Below, one piece after another: positions 14,819 through 23,127 of a stretch of 37,952 nucleotides of DNA; the stretch's first letter is position 1, and every line of letters starts with the position of its first letter. Made by a program: the position numbers and the translations under genes. Source of the DNA: an uncultured Eubacteriales bacterium (lineage in GTDB: Bacteria; Bacillota; Clostridia; Christensenellales; CAG-138); assembly GCA_900544965.1 (NCBI GenBank), contig UQXE01000020.1:1-37952 (forward strand), given 5' to 3'. The notes beneath the pieces were generated by a model. The model made no database searches and was not told the origin of the DNA. It saw only the letters and a program-made list of their open reading frames with translations.

Positions 14819-16420
14819 ATGGAAACGATTTTTATTAAGCTTCTGAACATGAGCATAACCGCGGGATGGCTGATTTTGGCGGTGGTGCTGCTTAGGGCTG
14901 TCTTGAAAAGGGCGCCAAAGTCCATTCTGTGCGTGCTGTGGGCGCTGGTGGGTATCAGGCTGATATGCCCGTTTTCCATTGAAAGCATGTTTAGCGCCGT
15001 TCCCAGCGCGGAAACGGTGCCTCAGAGCATCCTTTACTCAAGGACGCCGGCAATAGACAGCGGGATAGAAGCGATTAACGAGTCGATAAACCCTATCCTC
15101 TCCCAATCGCTGGCTCCGGACATGGCTATGAGCGTAAATCCCGCGCAGGTGATAGCCTTTGCCGCAAGCGCCGTATGGATTGCGGGAATGGCGGCGATTG
15201 TGCTTTATACCCTGATAAGCTATTTGCGTTTGCGCGGAAGGGTTGCCACAGCCGTAAGATTAAAGGACAACATCTGGCAGAGCGAGGCCGTTACGTCGCC
15301 GTTTGTCCTTGGCGTATTCAAGCCCCGAATCTATCTGCCCTTTAACATGGACGAGGAAAGCATGCGCCACGTAATCGCGCACGAAACGGCGCATATCAAA
15401 CGGCGCGATCATTGGATAAAGCCCGCGGGCTTCCTGCTGCTTACCATTTACTGGTTCAATCCGTTGATATGGCTTGCCTATAGCCTTATGTGCCGCGACA
15501 TCGAACTTGCCTGCGACGAGCAGGTGATAAAGGCGCTGGACGAGGACGAAAAAAGGGCATATTCCACGGCGCTGTTGGCCTGCAGCGTAAACAGGCGCGC
15601 CATTGCCGCCTGCCCGCTCGCGTTTGGAGAGGTTGGGGTAAAGCAGCGCATAAAGAATGTGCTCAACTATAAAAAACCGGCGTTTTGGATAATAGCGGCG
15701 GCAATTGCGTCCTGCCTGGCGGTAGCGGTGTTATTTATGACGGATCCAAAGCCGAAGAAGATTATGCTGTCGAGCCTGTCGGAAAATGAATGCGTTGAGT
15801 TTATAAAGGCGCGTGGAGTTGATATACCAGAAGGCTTTGATAACGGTGACCTTGGCGAATTCGTAAAAGATATGATTATTAGCGTTGAGGAAGATCCATA
15901 CAATAACAAGTATTCTGCAGTAAGCTTTACTGTAATCCATGACTTTGCCAAAGAGATCCAAAGGGCGGTTAACGAGTATCACGGCATAGAGTCCTATGAT
16001 ACCGGCGATCTCTTTAGCGCCGTATCCGCAGCCATAATCGAAGCGAATTCGGAGGGCGTTGAACGTGGAGGGATCCCCACCTCGGCATACAGCATATTGA
16101 AGATAGTGCATAACGGCGACAAGCTTACCGTATATGCCGCGGCAATGTACAATGAATACATATATGAGGACGGCGCTTTAACGCTGGCGAGAGGAAGCCA
16201 CATGCCGGTCGCCATCACGTTTCATAACGATAAAGGGGAGTTAACCCCTGTTGAATACTGGGTTCCTCAGGATGGCAGCGAATATTCACCGTCTATAAGG
16301 AAAAAATTCCCCAGCGATATATATGACGCAGCGATGAAGCTGCATGATTATGCCGACTTACATGAGAGGGGATGTTACGAACAGGCGCTGGAGCATGTTA
16401 ACGGAGGTATGGCGGATTAG
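14819..16420 (+). CDS. M56-family (BlaR1-like) membrane zinc metallopeptidase
   Basis: About 533 residues. N-terminal helices (about 12-30, 38-53 and 112-138) precede the protease loop with zinc motif HETAH (190-194 counted from the earlier ATG) and downstream IELACDEQVI, which holds the third ligand. One more helix (about 286-307) leads to an external domain of about 220 residues. That domain shows no serine penicillin-binding motif I can see, so the ligand is probably not a beta-lactam. ATG 14819 is preferred because GGGGAGG (14805-14811) lies 7 bases upstream; ATG 14813 overlaps the repressor stop and would add two residues. It should cleave the BlaI-type partner. Confidence 0.9.
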   Translation: METIFIKLLNMSITAGWLILAVVLLRAVLKRAPKSILCVLWALVGIRLICPFSIESMFSAVPSAETVPQSILYSRTPAIDSGIEAINESINPILSQSLAPDMAMSVNPAQVIAFAASAVWIAGMAAIVLYTLISYLRLRGRVATAVRLKDNIWQSEAVTSPFVLGVFKPRIYLPFNMDEESMRHVIAHETAHIKRRDHWIKPAGFLLLTIYWFNPLIWLAYSLMCRDIELACDEQVIKALDEDEKRAYSTALLACSVNRRAIAACPLAFGEVGVKQRIKNVLNYKKPAFWIIAAAIASCLAVAVLFMTDPKPKKIMLSSLSENECVEFIKARGVDIPEGFDNGDLGEFVKDMIISVEEDPYNNKYSAVSFTVIHDFAKEIQRAVNEYHGIESYDTGDLFSAVSAAIIEANSEGVERGGIPTSAYSILKIVHNGDKLTVYAAAMYNEYIYEDGALTLARGSHMPVAITFHNDKGELTPVEYWVPQDGSEYSPSIRKKFPSDIYDAAMKLHDYADLHERGCYEQALEHVNGGMAD

Positions 16421-16463
16421 ACTGGACGGCGCGTAAAGGGAACCTATCTCAAGCGGCTGCTGA

Positions 16464-16506
16464 AAAGGCGCCGGCGCGGAACTGAAAATGCCGCCGCGGC
16501 GCCTTT
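16464..16506 (+). terminator. Probable terminator of the BlaI/M56 operon
   Basis: AAAGGCGCC (16464-16472) pairs with GGCGCCTTT (16498-16506), 44 bases after the stop. The interior is GC-rich and partly pairs. The T-run is short (three). Confidence 0.5.
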
Positions 16507-16562
16507 GGCCATGTGAAGTGGAGACAAAACGGCTGACCGCCTATAAGAGCAACGCGCCGTCA

Positions 16563-16657
16563 ATCGGGCGCTTGGGGCATAAAAAGGGATATTTTTGCTG
16601 ACAGGCCGCTTTAACGGCAGGCTTACGAGCTTGCCGTTAAAGCTATAAGCGCCCGAT
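16563..16657. repeat. Nested inverted repeats, possible structured RNA or MITE-like element
   Basis: The outer arms ATCGGGCGCTT (16563-16573) and AAGCGCCCGAT (16647-16657) are a perfect 11-bp pair. Inside, GCTTTAACGGCA (16608-16619) pairs with 16632-16643, and AAAAA/TTTTT around GGGATA can form a third stem. Together they make a three-way junction of 95 nt lying between the M56 and mnmG genes. Confidence 0.55.
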
Positions 16658-16862
16658 ACGCAATGATAACCGCCAGGGACATAATGGCGTATACTATGAC
16701 GGCTATGATGAAAATAATTAATTTTATACGGGACTTACGACAATTTTCGCGGCTGCGCGGGGGCTTTTGCCATCTCACGATAGCTATAGACAAATTACAC
16801 ATCTTTATAAAACTATCCAGTTGTGGTATTATTAGTCGGTAGAACTTGATAGGAGACGGATA

Positions 16863-18770
16863 ATGACCTACCTTGCGGGGACATATGACGTTATAGTGCT
16901 GGGAGCGGGCCACGCTGGATGCGAGGCGGCCCTGGCATGCGCGAGGATGGGGCTGAATACGCTTTGCCTTACGATGAACCTTGACTCCATAGCGCTGATG
17001 GCATGCAATCCTGCCATAGGGGGTACTTCGAAGGGGCACCTTGTACGCGAGATAGACGCATTGGGCGGGGAAATGGCCCTTGCGGCGGACGACGCGTTTT
17101 TGCAGGTGCGCATGCTGAACACCGGAAAGGGGCCGGCCGTGCACTCGCTTAGGGGCCAGATGGACAAGCGCCGCTATCATGAGCGGATGAAGCTTGCGCT
17201 GGAGCGGCAGGAGCGCCTTTACCTCAGACAGGGCGAATGTGAGCGGATACTGACCAAAGGCGGATGTGTAAGCGGAGTGATATGCGCAGGCGGCGCACGG
17301 TTTGAGTGCAGGGGCCTGATTATAGCGGCCGGCGTATACCTAAAAAGCCGTATATTGATAGGCAAGCATGTCACGCAGGGCGGGCCTTGCGGGTTTTTTG
17401 GCTCAGGGCCGCTGTCGGATTCGCTGACCGAGCTTGGCTTCAACCTGAGAAGGTTTAAAACCGGCACGCCGCCCAGGATAAACAGGCGCAGCGTTGATTT
17501 TGACAGGATGCAGGCGCAGTATGGCGATGTGCCGACGCCCAGGTTTTCATTTTTAAGCGCTCCTTCGGACGCCTCGCAGGAGCCATGCTACCTTACCTAT
17601 ACCAATTTACAGACTCACGAGATTATTAGGAGCAACCTGGATCGGTCGGCAATGTATAGCGGGCTGATTCAGGCGTCGGGAACGCGCTACTGCCCCTCCA
17701 TTGAGGACAAAATAGTCAGGTTCGCCGATAAGGACCGCCACCAGCTCTTTATTGAGCCGGAAGGCGCGTCAACCCTGGAAATGTATGTGCAGGGCATGTC
17801 TACAAGCCTTCCGGAGGATGTGCAGCTGGACATGCTGAGGACGGTTGAAGGCCTTGAGCGCTGTGAGATGACAAGGCCGGGCTATGCCATAGAATACGAC
17901 TGCATCGATCCGCTGGAGCTTTCGCTTGCGCTTGGCTCAAAGAGGATAGGGGGACTGTATTTTGCCGGACAGATAAACGGGACGTCCGGTTACGAGGAGG
18001 CTGCCGCACAGGGCTTATACGCGGCGGTCAACTGCGCGCTCAATATAAAGGGCGAGCCGCCGCTGCTGCTTTCGCGTTCGGACGCGTATATAGGGGTGCT
18101 GGTGGATGATCTTGTGACGAAGGGCACGAACGAGCCATACCGCATGATGACTTCGCGGGCGGAATACAGGCTGATACTCCGTCAGGATAACGCGGATCTC
18201 CGCCTTACGGAGCTTGCCAAATCCACGGGACTTATAAGCGGCAGCCGTTATGACGCGCTAAGATTGAAGAGGGAGCGGCTCGCCCAAGCGCTTGAAGGGC
18301 TTGAACGAATAGCGCCTCCGGACAGCGTGTTAAACGGCCTGCTTTTGAGCAGAGGAGAGCCCCAGGCGCAAAGCGGAATCAAACTTTTTGACCTGTTAAA
18401 ACGGGGCACGATAAACTATATTGACCTTGTGGCGGCCTATCCTTCATTGCCGGTCGTTCCAGCCGAGGTATCACGGCAGGCTGAGATAACCGCAAGGTAC
18501 GAGGGTTATATAGCAAAACAGCATGAACAGATAAGGCGCCAGAAATCAATGGAAGAAACGTCTCTTCCGGCCGAGATGGATTATATGAATATTTCGGGGT
18601 TAAGGATTGAGGCCAGGGAGAAGCTGAATCTGGTTAAACCCGCGAATCTGGGCCAGGCGGGCCGTATTTCTGGAGTTTCGCCGGCCGATATTGCGGTATT
18701 GATGGTGTATATGAGGTCGCGGGATATACCGGAGAGCGGGAAGCAATGTGAGCCTGTATGCGACGGGTAG
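16863..18770 (+). CDS. mnmG: tRNA uridine-5-carboxymethylaminomethyl modification enzyme MnmG (GidA)
   Basis: 635 residues, full length. With MnmE it installs the (carboxymethyl)aminomethyl group on U34 of tRNAs reading split codon boxes. Visible features are the FAD-binding VIVLGAGHAGCEAALA (about 9-24), MACNPAIGGTSKGHLVREID, LKTGTPPRI-type block (RRFKTGTPPRI), LFIEPEG, the GQINGTSGYEEAAAQG motif (about 368-383) and the C-terminal helical domain ending around YMNISGLRIEAREKLN. The start follows TAGGAGA. It opens the ori-type block mnmG-rsmG-noc. The usual mnmE partner is not upstream here; a BlaI/M56 operon occupies that place, so a rearrangement boundary lies between 16.4 and 16.8 kb. Confidence 0.98.
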   Translation: MTYLAGTYDVIVLGAGHAGCEAALACARMGLNTLCLTMNLDSIALMACNPAIGGTSKGHLVREIDALGGEMALAADDAFLQVRMLNTGKGPAVHSLRGQMDKRRYHERMKLALERQERLYLRQGECERILTKGGCVSGVICAGGARFECRGLIIAAGVYLKSRILIGKHVTQGGPCGFFGSGPLSDSLTELGFNLRRFKTGTPPRINRRSVDFDRMQAQYGDVPTPRFSFLSAPSDASQEPCYLTYTNLQTHEIIRSNLDRSAMYSGLIQASGTRYCPSIEDKIVRFADKDRHQLFIEPEGASTLEMYVQGMSTSLPEDVQLDMLRTVEGLERCEMTRPGYAIEYDCIDPLELSLALGSKRIGGLYFAGQINGTSGYEEAAAQGLYAAVNCALNIKGEPPLLLSRSDAYIGVLVDDLVTKGTNEPYRMMTSRAEYRLILRQDNADLRLTELAKSTGLISGSRYDALRLKRERLAQALEGLERIAPPDSVLNGLLLSRGEPQAQSGIKLFDLLKRGTINYIDLVAAYPSLPVVPAEVSRQAEITARYEGYIAKQHEQIRRQKSMEETSLPAEMDYMNISGLRIEAREKLNLVKPANLGQAGRISGVSPADIAVLMVYMRSRDIPESGKQCEPVCDG

Positions 18771-18784
18771 GGAATATACCGTGA

Positions 18785-18800
18785 TGTTACGCGCGGAACA
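18785..18800. promoter_or_regulatory. parS-like palindrome, site 1
   Basis: TGTTACGCGCGGAACA matches the perfect site at 21125 in 15 of 16 positions. It lies in the gap between mnmG and rsmG. It is a candidate ParB-binding site (see findings). Confidence 0.65.
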
Positions 18801-18883
18801 ATTTTCTGAAGAGAACTTTGAGTGCGCGCTTTAACGTATTGGCCATAGGCCTGATTTATAAAATTGCGGGAGGGTTGCTGGAT

Positions 18884-19570
18884 TTGGAACTGGAAGTATA
18901 TCTGGCCAAAACAATGCCGGAGCTCAACGATGCGCAGAAGAGCAGGTTTATAAGGTATTACGAACTGCTTGCTGAGCATAACGGCAGGGTAAACCTCACC
19001 GCCATAACCGATCCGGAGTCGGTGTGTGAAAAACATTTTGCCGACAGTCTGCTTGCAAGCGAGTTGATACCGGCTGGCGCTGACTGCGTCGACGTCGGTA
19101 CCGGCGCGGGTTTTCCAGGCATACCGCTTATGATAGTTAGAAGAGATATAGGCATGACGCTTGTTGACGCCATTGCAAAGCGCGTGGCGTTTCTGGAGCT
19201 GGTATGCGCCGAGTTGGATCTTAACGCCACTTGTATACACGCAAGGGCCGAGGATCTGGGCCATGACAGCCGGTATAGGGAGCGGTTTAATGTAGCGCTT
19301 ACCCGCGCGGTAGCCTCCGCGCCGGTGCTTGCCGAGCTGACGGCGCCGCTCCTGAAGGTTGGCGGCGTTTCTATCATGTATAAAGGGGCGGCGCAGGACC
19401 AGGAGCTTAAGGAGTGCCAAAGCGCTTTTGACAAGCTGAACGTAACGGGGGAGATAATCCAGTGCAGCGTTGGATGGGGAAGAAGGTGCCTTCTAACGGC
19501 AAGGAAGCTGTCGCCTACGGCCCCTGTTTATCCGCGCAGACCGGCAAATATAAAGAAAAGGCCGCTTTGA
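18884..19570 (+). CDS. rsmG: 16S rRNA (guanine527-N7)-methyltransferase RsmG (GidB)
   Basis: 228 residues from the preferred start. It methylates G527 of 16S rRNA using S-adenosylmethionine. The family pattern is complete: LLAEHNGRVNLTAITDPESV, KHFADSLLA, the SAM-binding VDVGTGAGFPGIPLMI, LVDAIAKRVAFLE, and FNVALTRAVASAPVLAELTAPLL. The start TTG 18884 was chosen because GGGAGGG is at 18868-18874; an in-phase TTG at 18818 lacks a ribosome site and would put 22 unrelated residues in front. It follows mnmG and precedes noc, the normal order. A parS-like site lies upstream at 18785. Confidence 0.96.
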   Translation: MELEVYLAKTMPELNDAQKSRFIRYYELLAEHNGRVNLTAITDPESVCEKHFADSLLASELIPAGADCVDVGTGAGFPGIPLMIVRRDIGMTLVDAIAKRVAFLELVCAELDLNATCIHARAEDLGHDSRYRERFNVALTRAVASAPVLAELTAPLLKVGGVSIMYKGAAQDQELKECQSAFDKLNVTGEIIQCSVGWGRRCLLTARKLSPTAPVYPRRPANIKKRPL

Positions 19571-19599
19571 TGCGGCAAACCGTGTTTTTGGGAGGATGT

Positions 19600-20472
19600 A
19601 TGGCTGTTTTTGATTTTTTTAAGGATACTACCCGCGCCAACGAGGACGCGCGCAGGCTGGAGGAGATACCTATAGATGATATAACGCCCAATCCGTATCA
19701 GCCTAGGAAGACATTTGACGATGAGAGCATCTCCGAGCTGGCGCAGTCCATCAAGCAGGTAGGGTTGATTCAGCCCCTTGTTGTGCGGCGTACTAAGCTT
19801 GGTTTCGAGCTGGTAGCAGGCGAGCGCAGGCTTAGGGCGCTCAAGAGCCTTGGAAAGGAAAAGGCTCCATGCCTGGTATTGGGCGAGGTGATGGAGGAGG
19901 CCTCGGCCGTGATGGCGCTTATTGAAAACCTGCAAAGGGAAAATCTGCATTATCTTGAAGAAGCCCAATGCTACAGCGAGCTGCTGGAAAATTATTCGAT
20001 GACACAGGAGGAACTGGCCGAACGCCTTGGAAAAAGCCAGTCGTCGGTTGCCAATAAGCTCCGCGTATTGAAACTAAGCCCCACCGTAAAGGCGTCTATG
20101 ACCGAAGCGGGTCTCAGTGAGCGGCATGCCAGGGCCCTGTTAAGACTGTCCGACGAGTCGATGCAGCTCGAGTTCATAAAGCAGGTAAAGGAGAACGGCT
20201 TATCTGTAAAGGAAACCGAGCGCAGGATTGAAAAACGCCTGAACGAGCTGTACGACGAAAGGAAGGACGGCGCCAAGCCAAGGCCGATTATCCTGCGAAT
20301 GATCAAGGATTACAGGCTGTTCATGAATACAATAAATATAGCCGTAAACCAGCTTAGGGAAGCGGGAATGATGATAGAGGTGGAGCAAAACGACAGGGAG
20401 GACGGCGTTGATATAAACATTAAGGTTACCAGGCCAGGCGCGGAGCGGACGGCGGCCGAGACCCTGCGTTGA
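19600..20472 (+). CDS. noc: Nucleoid occlusion protein Noc (ParB family)
   Basis: 290 residues. An N-terminal short amphipathic stretch (MAVFDFFKD) could serve membrane binding as in Bacillus Noc. The CTP-binding ParB domain has GERRLRA (74-80) and ENLQREN (109-115). The HTH recognition segment is GKSQSSVANKLRVLKL (144-159), with the Gln and Lys that distinguish Noc from ParB. Noc spreads from its sites and keeps the division ring off the chromosome. The start is ATG 19600 with GGGAGGA directly upstream; a longer in-phase frame from 19462 overlaps rsmG and is rejected. Two near-consensus Noc boxes are at 10819 and 29424. Confidence 0.92.
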   Translation: MAVFDFFKDTTRANEDARRLEEIPIDDITPNPYQPRKTFDDESISELAQSIKQVGLIQPLVVRRTKLGFELVAGERRLRALKSLGKEKAPCLVLGEVMEEASAVMALIENLQRENLHYLEEAQCYSELLENYSMTQEELAERLGKSQSSVANKLRVLKLSPTVKASMTEAGLSERHARALLRLSDESMQLEFIKQVKENGLSVKETERRIEKRLNELYDERKDGAKPRPIILRMIKDYRLFMNTINIAVNQLREAGMMIEVEQNDREDGVDINIKVTRPGAERTAAETLR

Positions 20473-20533
20473 TACCAATGACGGCATATAGCCTTATTGC
20501 GAACCATACTGTTTTGTATAAGGAGGAGAGATC

Positions 20534-21085
20534 ATGAATGATGTTATCAGGGGAATAATTGCCAGGCGCAGCATACGAAGCTATGGCCAACGGCAGATTG
20601 CTGAAGAGGAGCTGGGCCTGATACTTGACGCGGGACTCCATGCGCCGACGGCAAAGAATACACAGGGCTGCATCTTTACCGTTTTGCAGGGCAAGGCGCT
20701 TGAAAGGCTTGGCGGAGCGATAACGAAGTCCATGCTTGACATGGTAAAGCGTGGGATTTTGAACGCTCCAATCGATGAAACCTATTGCTGTTATTACCAT
20801 GCGCCTACGCTTATAGTAGTAAGCGAGGACAGGGAAAACCAAAATGGATATGGGGATTGTTCCTGTGCGCTGGAAAATATGATGATAGCGGCCTCTTCGC
20901 TAGGGTTGGGCTCGTGCTGGATTAATCAGGTGCGGCCAGTATGTGACGATCCTCACGTCAGAAGCGTATTAAGCAGCTTTGGAATTCCTGAATCGCATAT
21001 ACCTTACGGTTCCGCGGCAATAGGCTACCCAGCTGGAGAGCCAAGGGAAATTGTCAGAAGGGAAGGCAGAATTTTAAGGCCTTAA
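20534..21085 (+). CDS. Nitroreductase family FMN-dependent oxidoreductase
   Basis: 183 residues. The N-terminus has the family block IIARRSIRSYGQRQIAEEEL and then GLHAPTAKNTQ, which bind FMN phosphate. The middle contains ALENMMIAASSLGLGSCWIN and the C-terminus GYPAGEPREIVRRE. Cysteines are scattered (CCYYH, DCSCAL), with no ferredoxin-type C-x2-C-x2-C-x3-C cluster. These enzymes reduce nitroaromatics, quinones or flavins with NAD(P)H; the physiological substrate is unknown. AAGGAGGAGAG precedes the ATG. It sits between noc and parA, which is not part of the standard ori cluster, and ends at a long palindromic terminator. Confidence 0.92.
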   Translation: MNDVIRGIIARRSIRSYGQRQIAEEELGLILDAGLHAPTAKNTQGCIFTVLQGKALERLGGAITKSMLDMVKRGILNAPIDETYCCYYHAPTLIVVSEDRENQNGYGDCSCALENMMIAASSLGLGSCWINQVRPVCDDPHVRSVLSSFGIPESHIPYGSAAIGYPAGEPREIVRREGRILRP

Positions 21086-21114
21086 CCGTTGCTGACCCTT
21101 ATTTGGCTTCTCGG

Positions 21115-21157
21115 CGGCAACAAATGTTACGCGCGTAACATTTGTTGCCGTATTTTT
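21115..21157 (+). terminator. 36-bp perfect palindrome plus T-run, terminator of the nitroreductase gene
   Basis: Positions 21115-21150 read the same on both strands, giving an uninterrupted 18-bp arm, followed by TATTTTT (21151-21157). It lies 30 bases after the stop codon. The centre of the palindrome is the perfect parS-like site, so terminator and possible centromere are the same DNA. Confidence 0.8.
21125..21140. promoter_or_regulatory. parS-like palindrome, site 2 (perfect)
   Basis: TGTTACGCGCGTAACA, a perfect 16-bp palindrome 168 bases upstream of parA. It matches canonical parS (TGTTTCACGTGAAACA) at 12 of 16 positions, differing at positions 5 and 7 of each half. Confidence 0.7.
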
Positions 21158-21158
21158 G

Positions 21159-21187
21159 TTGTGCTATCCACTTAAATATCCTATAAT
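21159..21187 (+). promoter_or_regulatory. Probable promoter of parA-parB
   Basis: A perfect TATAAT (21182-21187) is 17 bases after TTGTGC (21159-21164). The -35 is weak. It lies just beyond the palindromic terminator and site 2, so bound ParB could occlude it. Confidence 0.5.
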
Positions 21188-21308
21188 AAGTAAATAATAC
21201 TGCTTGGCAGGCCATAAGCCGCCATGACATAGGGGAATATATAAGCATAACGGTAAACAATCAAATGGCTTGCGGCCGTTAGCCGCCGCCATGTCAGGAG
21301 GTCAATAC

Positions 21309-22085
21309 GTGGCAAAGGTAGTTGCAATAGCCAACCAAAAGGGCGGGGTTGGGAAGACGACGACAGCGGTTAACCTGTCCGCCTGCATTGCGCAGCGGGG
21401 AAAGCGGGTATTGTCGATAGATATAGACCCCCAAGGAAATATGACAAGCGGCCTGGGTGTTAATAAGGATGAAACCGACTCAAGTATCTATGATGTTTTA
21501 ATCAACCGCACCGATCCTGCGGACGCAAGGGTTAGAACAAGCGTTGAAGGGCTGGATCTAATACCGGCCCGCATTGAGCTGGCGGGCGCTGAGGTGGAGC
21601 TGGTCAGCATGCTGGCAAGGGAGCAGGTTTTAAAGAGGGCGATGCACAGGCTCTGGAATGAGTATGATTTCGTATTTGTCGACTGCCCTCCTTCGCTTGG
21701 ACTGCTTACGCTAAACGCCTTGACTGCCGCGGATACGCTGATGGTTCCGATACAGTGCGAATACTATGCCCTTGAAGGGCTTTCCCAGCTTATGAACACG
21801 GTAAAGCTCGTGAGAATGCATCTAAATCCGGACCTGGACGTTGAAGGGGTCGTACTGACGATGTTTGACGCCAGAACGAATTTAAGCGCACAGGTTGTCA
21901 CAGAGGTTAAAAAGTTCTTCAAGAACAAGGTCTACAGCACTATAATACCAAGATCTGTACGGCTTAGCGAGGCTCCCAGCTTTGGGCTGCCAATAACGCT
22001 GTACGATGCGAAGTCCGCCGGCGCAAAGGCTTATACGGCGCTGGCAGGGGAGCTGTTGAACAAGGAAGGAGATAACACCCCATGA
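21309..22085 (+). CDS. parA: Chromosome-partitioning ATPase ParA (Soj)
   Basis: 258 residues. The deviant Walker A motif is QKGGVGKTTTAVNL near the N-terminus, with IDIDPQGNMTSGLG, the Walker B-like VFVDCPPSLGLLTLNAL and the later LTMFDARTNLSAQVV and PRSVRLSEAPSFGLP blocks. ParA dimerises with ATP on DNA; ParB stimulates hydrolysis, which moves origins apart and tunes DnaA. The start is GTG 21309, with AGGAGGT at 21296-21302; in-phase codons from 21270 lie before that site. It overlaps parB by 4 bp. The short form without an N-terminal HTH is that of chromosomal Soj proteins. Confidence 0.97.
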   Translation: MAKVVAIANQKGGVGKTTTAVNLSACIAQRGKRVLSIDIDPQGNMTSGLGVNKDETDSSIYDVLINRTDPADARVRTSVEGLDLIPARIELAGAEVELVSMLAREQVLKRAMHRLWNEYDFVFVDCPPSLGLLTLNALTAADTLMVPIQCEYYALEGLSQLMNTVKLVRMHLNPDLDVEGVVLTMFDARTNLSAQVVTEVKKFFKNKVYSTIIPRSVRLSEAPSFGLPITLYDAKSAGAKAYTALAGELLNKEGDNTP

Positions 22086-23110
22086 TGAACGGACGAAAAG
22101 GACTTGGGAAGGGTCTTGACGCCCTTTTGGGCGAGTATGTCGCATCACCTTCGGAGGGTGTGCACGAGGTTGACATAGACCTGCTGGATATAAATCTGGA
22201 TCAGCCCAGAAAACGTTTTGACGAGGACAGGCTTGCGGAGCTAAGCTCATCAATAAAATTGCATGGCATCGTGCAGCCGATAATAGTGCGGAGAAAAGGC
22301 GACAGATATGTCATCGTGGCCGGCGAAAGGCGGTACCGCGCCGCACGGATGGCGGGTATGAAGACGGTTCCCGCGATCATAAGGGAATTTGACGAACGCC
22401 AGTTCATGGAGGTGGCGCTCATAGAGAATATACAGCGTGAGAATCTTAACTCCATGGAGATTGCCGCCGCGATTGATTTTCTTATTAAGCAGCATGACCT
22501 TACGCATGAGGAGATAGCGCACCGGATAGGAAAAAGCCGCGTATCTGTTACACAGATACACAGGCTGCTTTCCCTTCCCCCAAAGGTGCAGGAATATATA
22601 CGCGAAGGCCGCTTACAGTTTGGTCACGCGAGGCCGCTTGTAGGGGTGGGAGACCCAGCGCTTCAAAGCAAGCTTGCCGACAGGGCCATAGAACAGGGCT
22701 GGTCGTCGCGCGAGCTGGAACGGAATATAGCGCATGAGCTGAACCGAACGCCCAAACCAAGGAGTTTGGCCGCGAAGGATACAGTGCGGCGGCAAAATCC
22801 GTCTGTCATACACGATGAAGGGCAGCGCCGAATTCAGGAGCAGATATCCACAGGTTCCAATAACCCTACGACGGCCTTTGAAGCGTACGAAAAGCAGGAC
22901 GCGCAAAGGCCCTTTGATCCGCACAGGTATACCCAGCGCGATCCTGACCTTGTGGACGCGCAGAACAAACTGAGGGAGCGTTTGGGCGTAAAGATAACCA
23001 TAAGGGGTTCCATGAACAGGGGAAGCCTTGTTATTGACTACTATAACAAGGAGCATCTGGCGGGATTGTATGACATGCTTATGGGACATTTAGATCCATA
23101 TAAGAAATAA
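22082..23110 (+). CDS. parB: Chromosome-partitioning protein ParB (Spo0J) with an unusual recognition helix
   Basis: 342 residues. The N-terminal GLGKGLDALLG (7-17) is the ParA-stimulating tail. The CTP-binding domain has GERRYRAA (81-88) and ENIQREN (115-121). The HTH follows (LTHEEIAHRIGKSR, 140-153), and the C-terminal dimerisation domain ends near YYNKEHLAGLYDML. In the recognition segment the sequence is GKSRVSVTQIHRLLSL. From memory, typical ParB reads GKSR-x-x-(I/V)-A-N-x-(L/M)-R-LL, so the conserved Asn is Gln158 and a Leu/Met is His160. Family length is 280-300, so the central linker (about 225-280) is long. The ATG overlaps the parA stop. It loads at parS; the sites here also diverge. 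Confidence 0.96.
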   Translation: MMNGRKGLGKGLDALLGEYVASPSEGVHEVDIDLLDINLDQPRKRFDEDRLAELSSSIKLHGIVQPIIVRRKGDRYVIVAGERRYRAARMAGMKTVPAIIREFDERQFMEVALIENIQRENLNSMEIAAAIDFLIKQHDLTHEEIAHRIGKSRVSVTQIHRLLSLPPKVQEYIREGRLQFGHARPLVGVGDPALQSKLADRAIEQGWSSRELERNIAHELNRTPKPRSLAAKDTVRRQNPSVIHDEGQRRIQEQISTGSNNPTTAFEAYEKQDAQRPFDPHRYTQRDPDLVDAQNKLRERLGVKITIRGSMNRGSLVIDYYNKEHLAGLYDMLMGHLDPYKK

Positions 23111-23127
23111 GTTAATGTACTGCGTGT

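Noticed and set aside
18581..19434. Long minus-strand frames opposite rsmG
   Set aside because: Antisense shadows of a conserved methyltransferase gene.
19462..19599. 46-residue N-terminal extension of Noc
   Set aside because: It overlaps rsmG out of phase, and GGGAGGA directly precedes ATG 19600.
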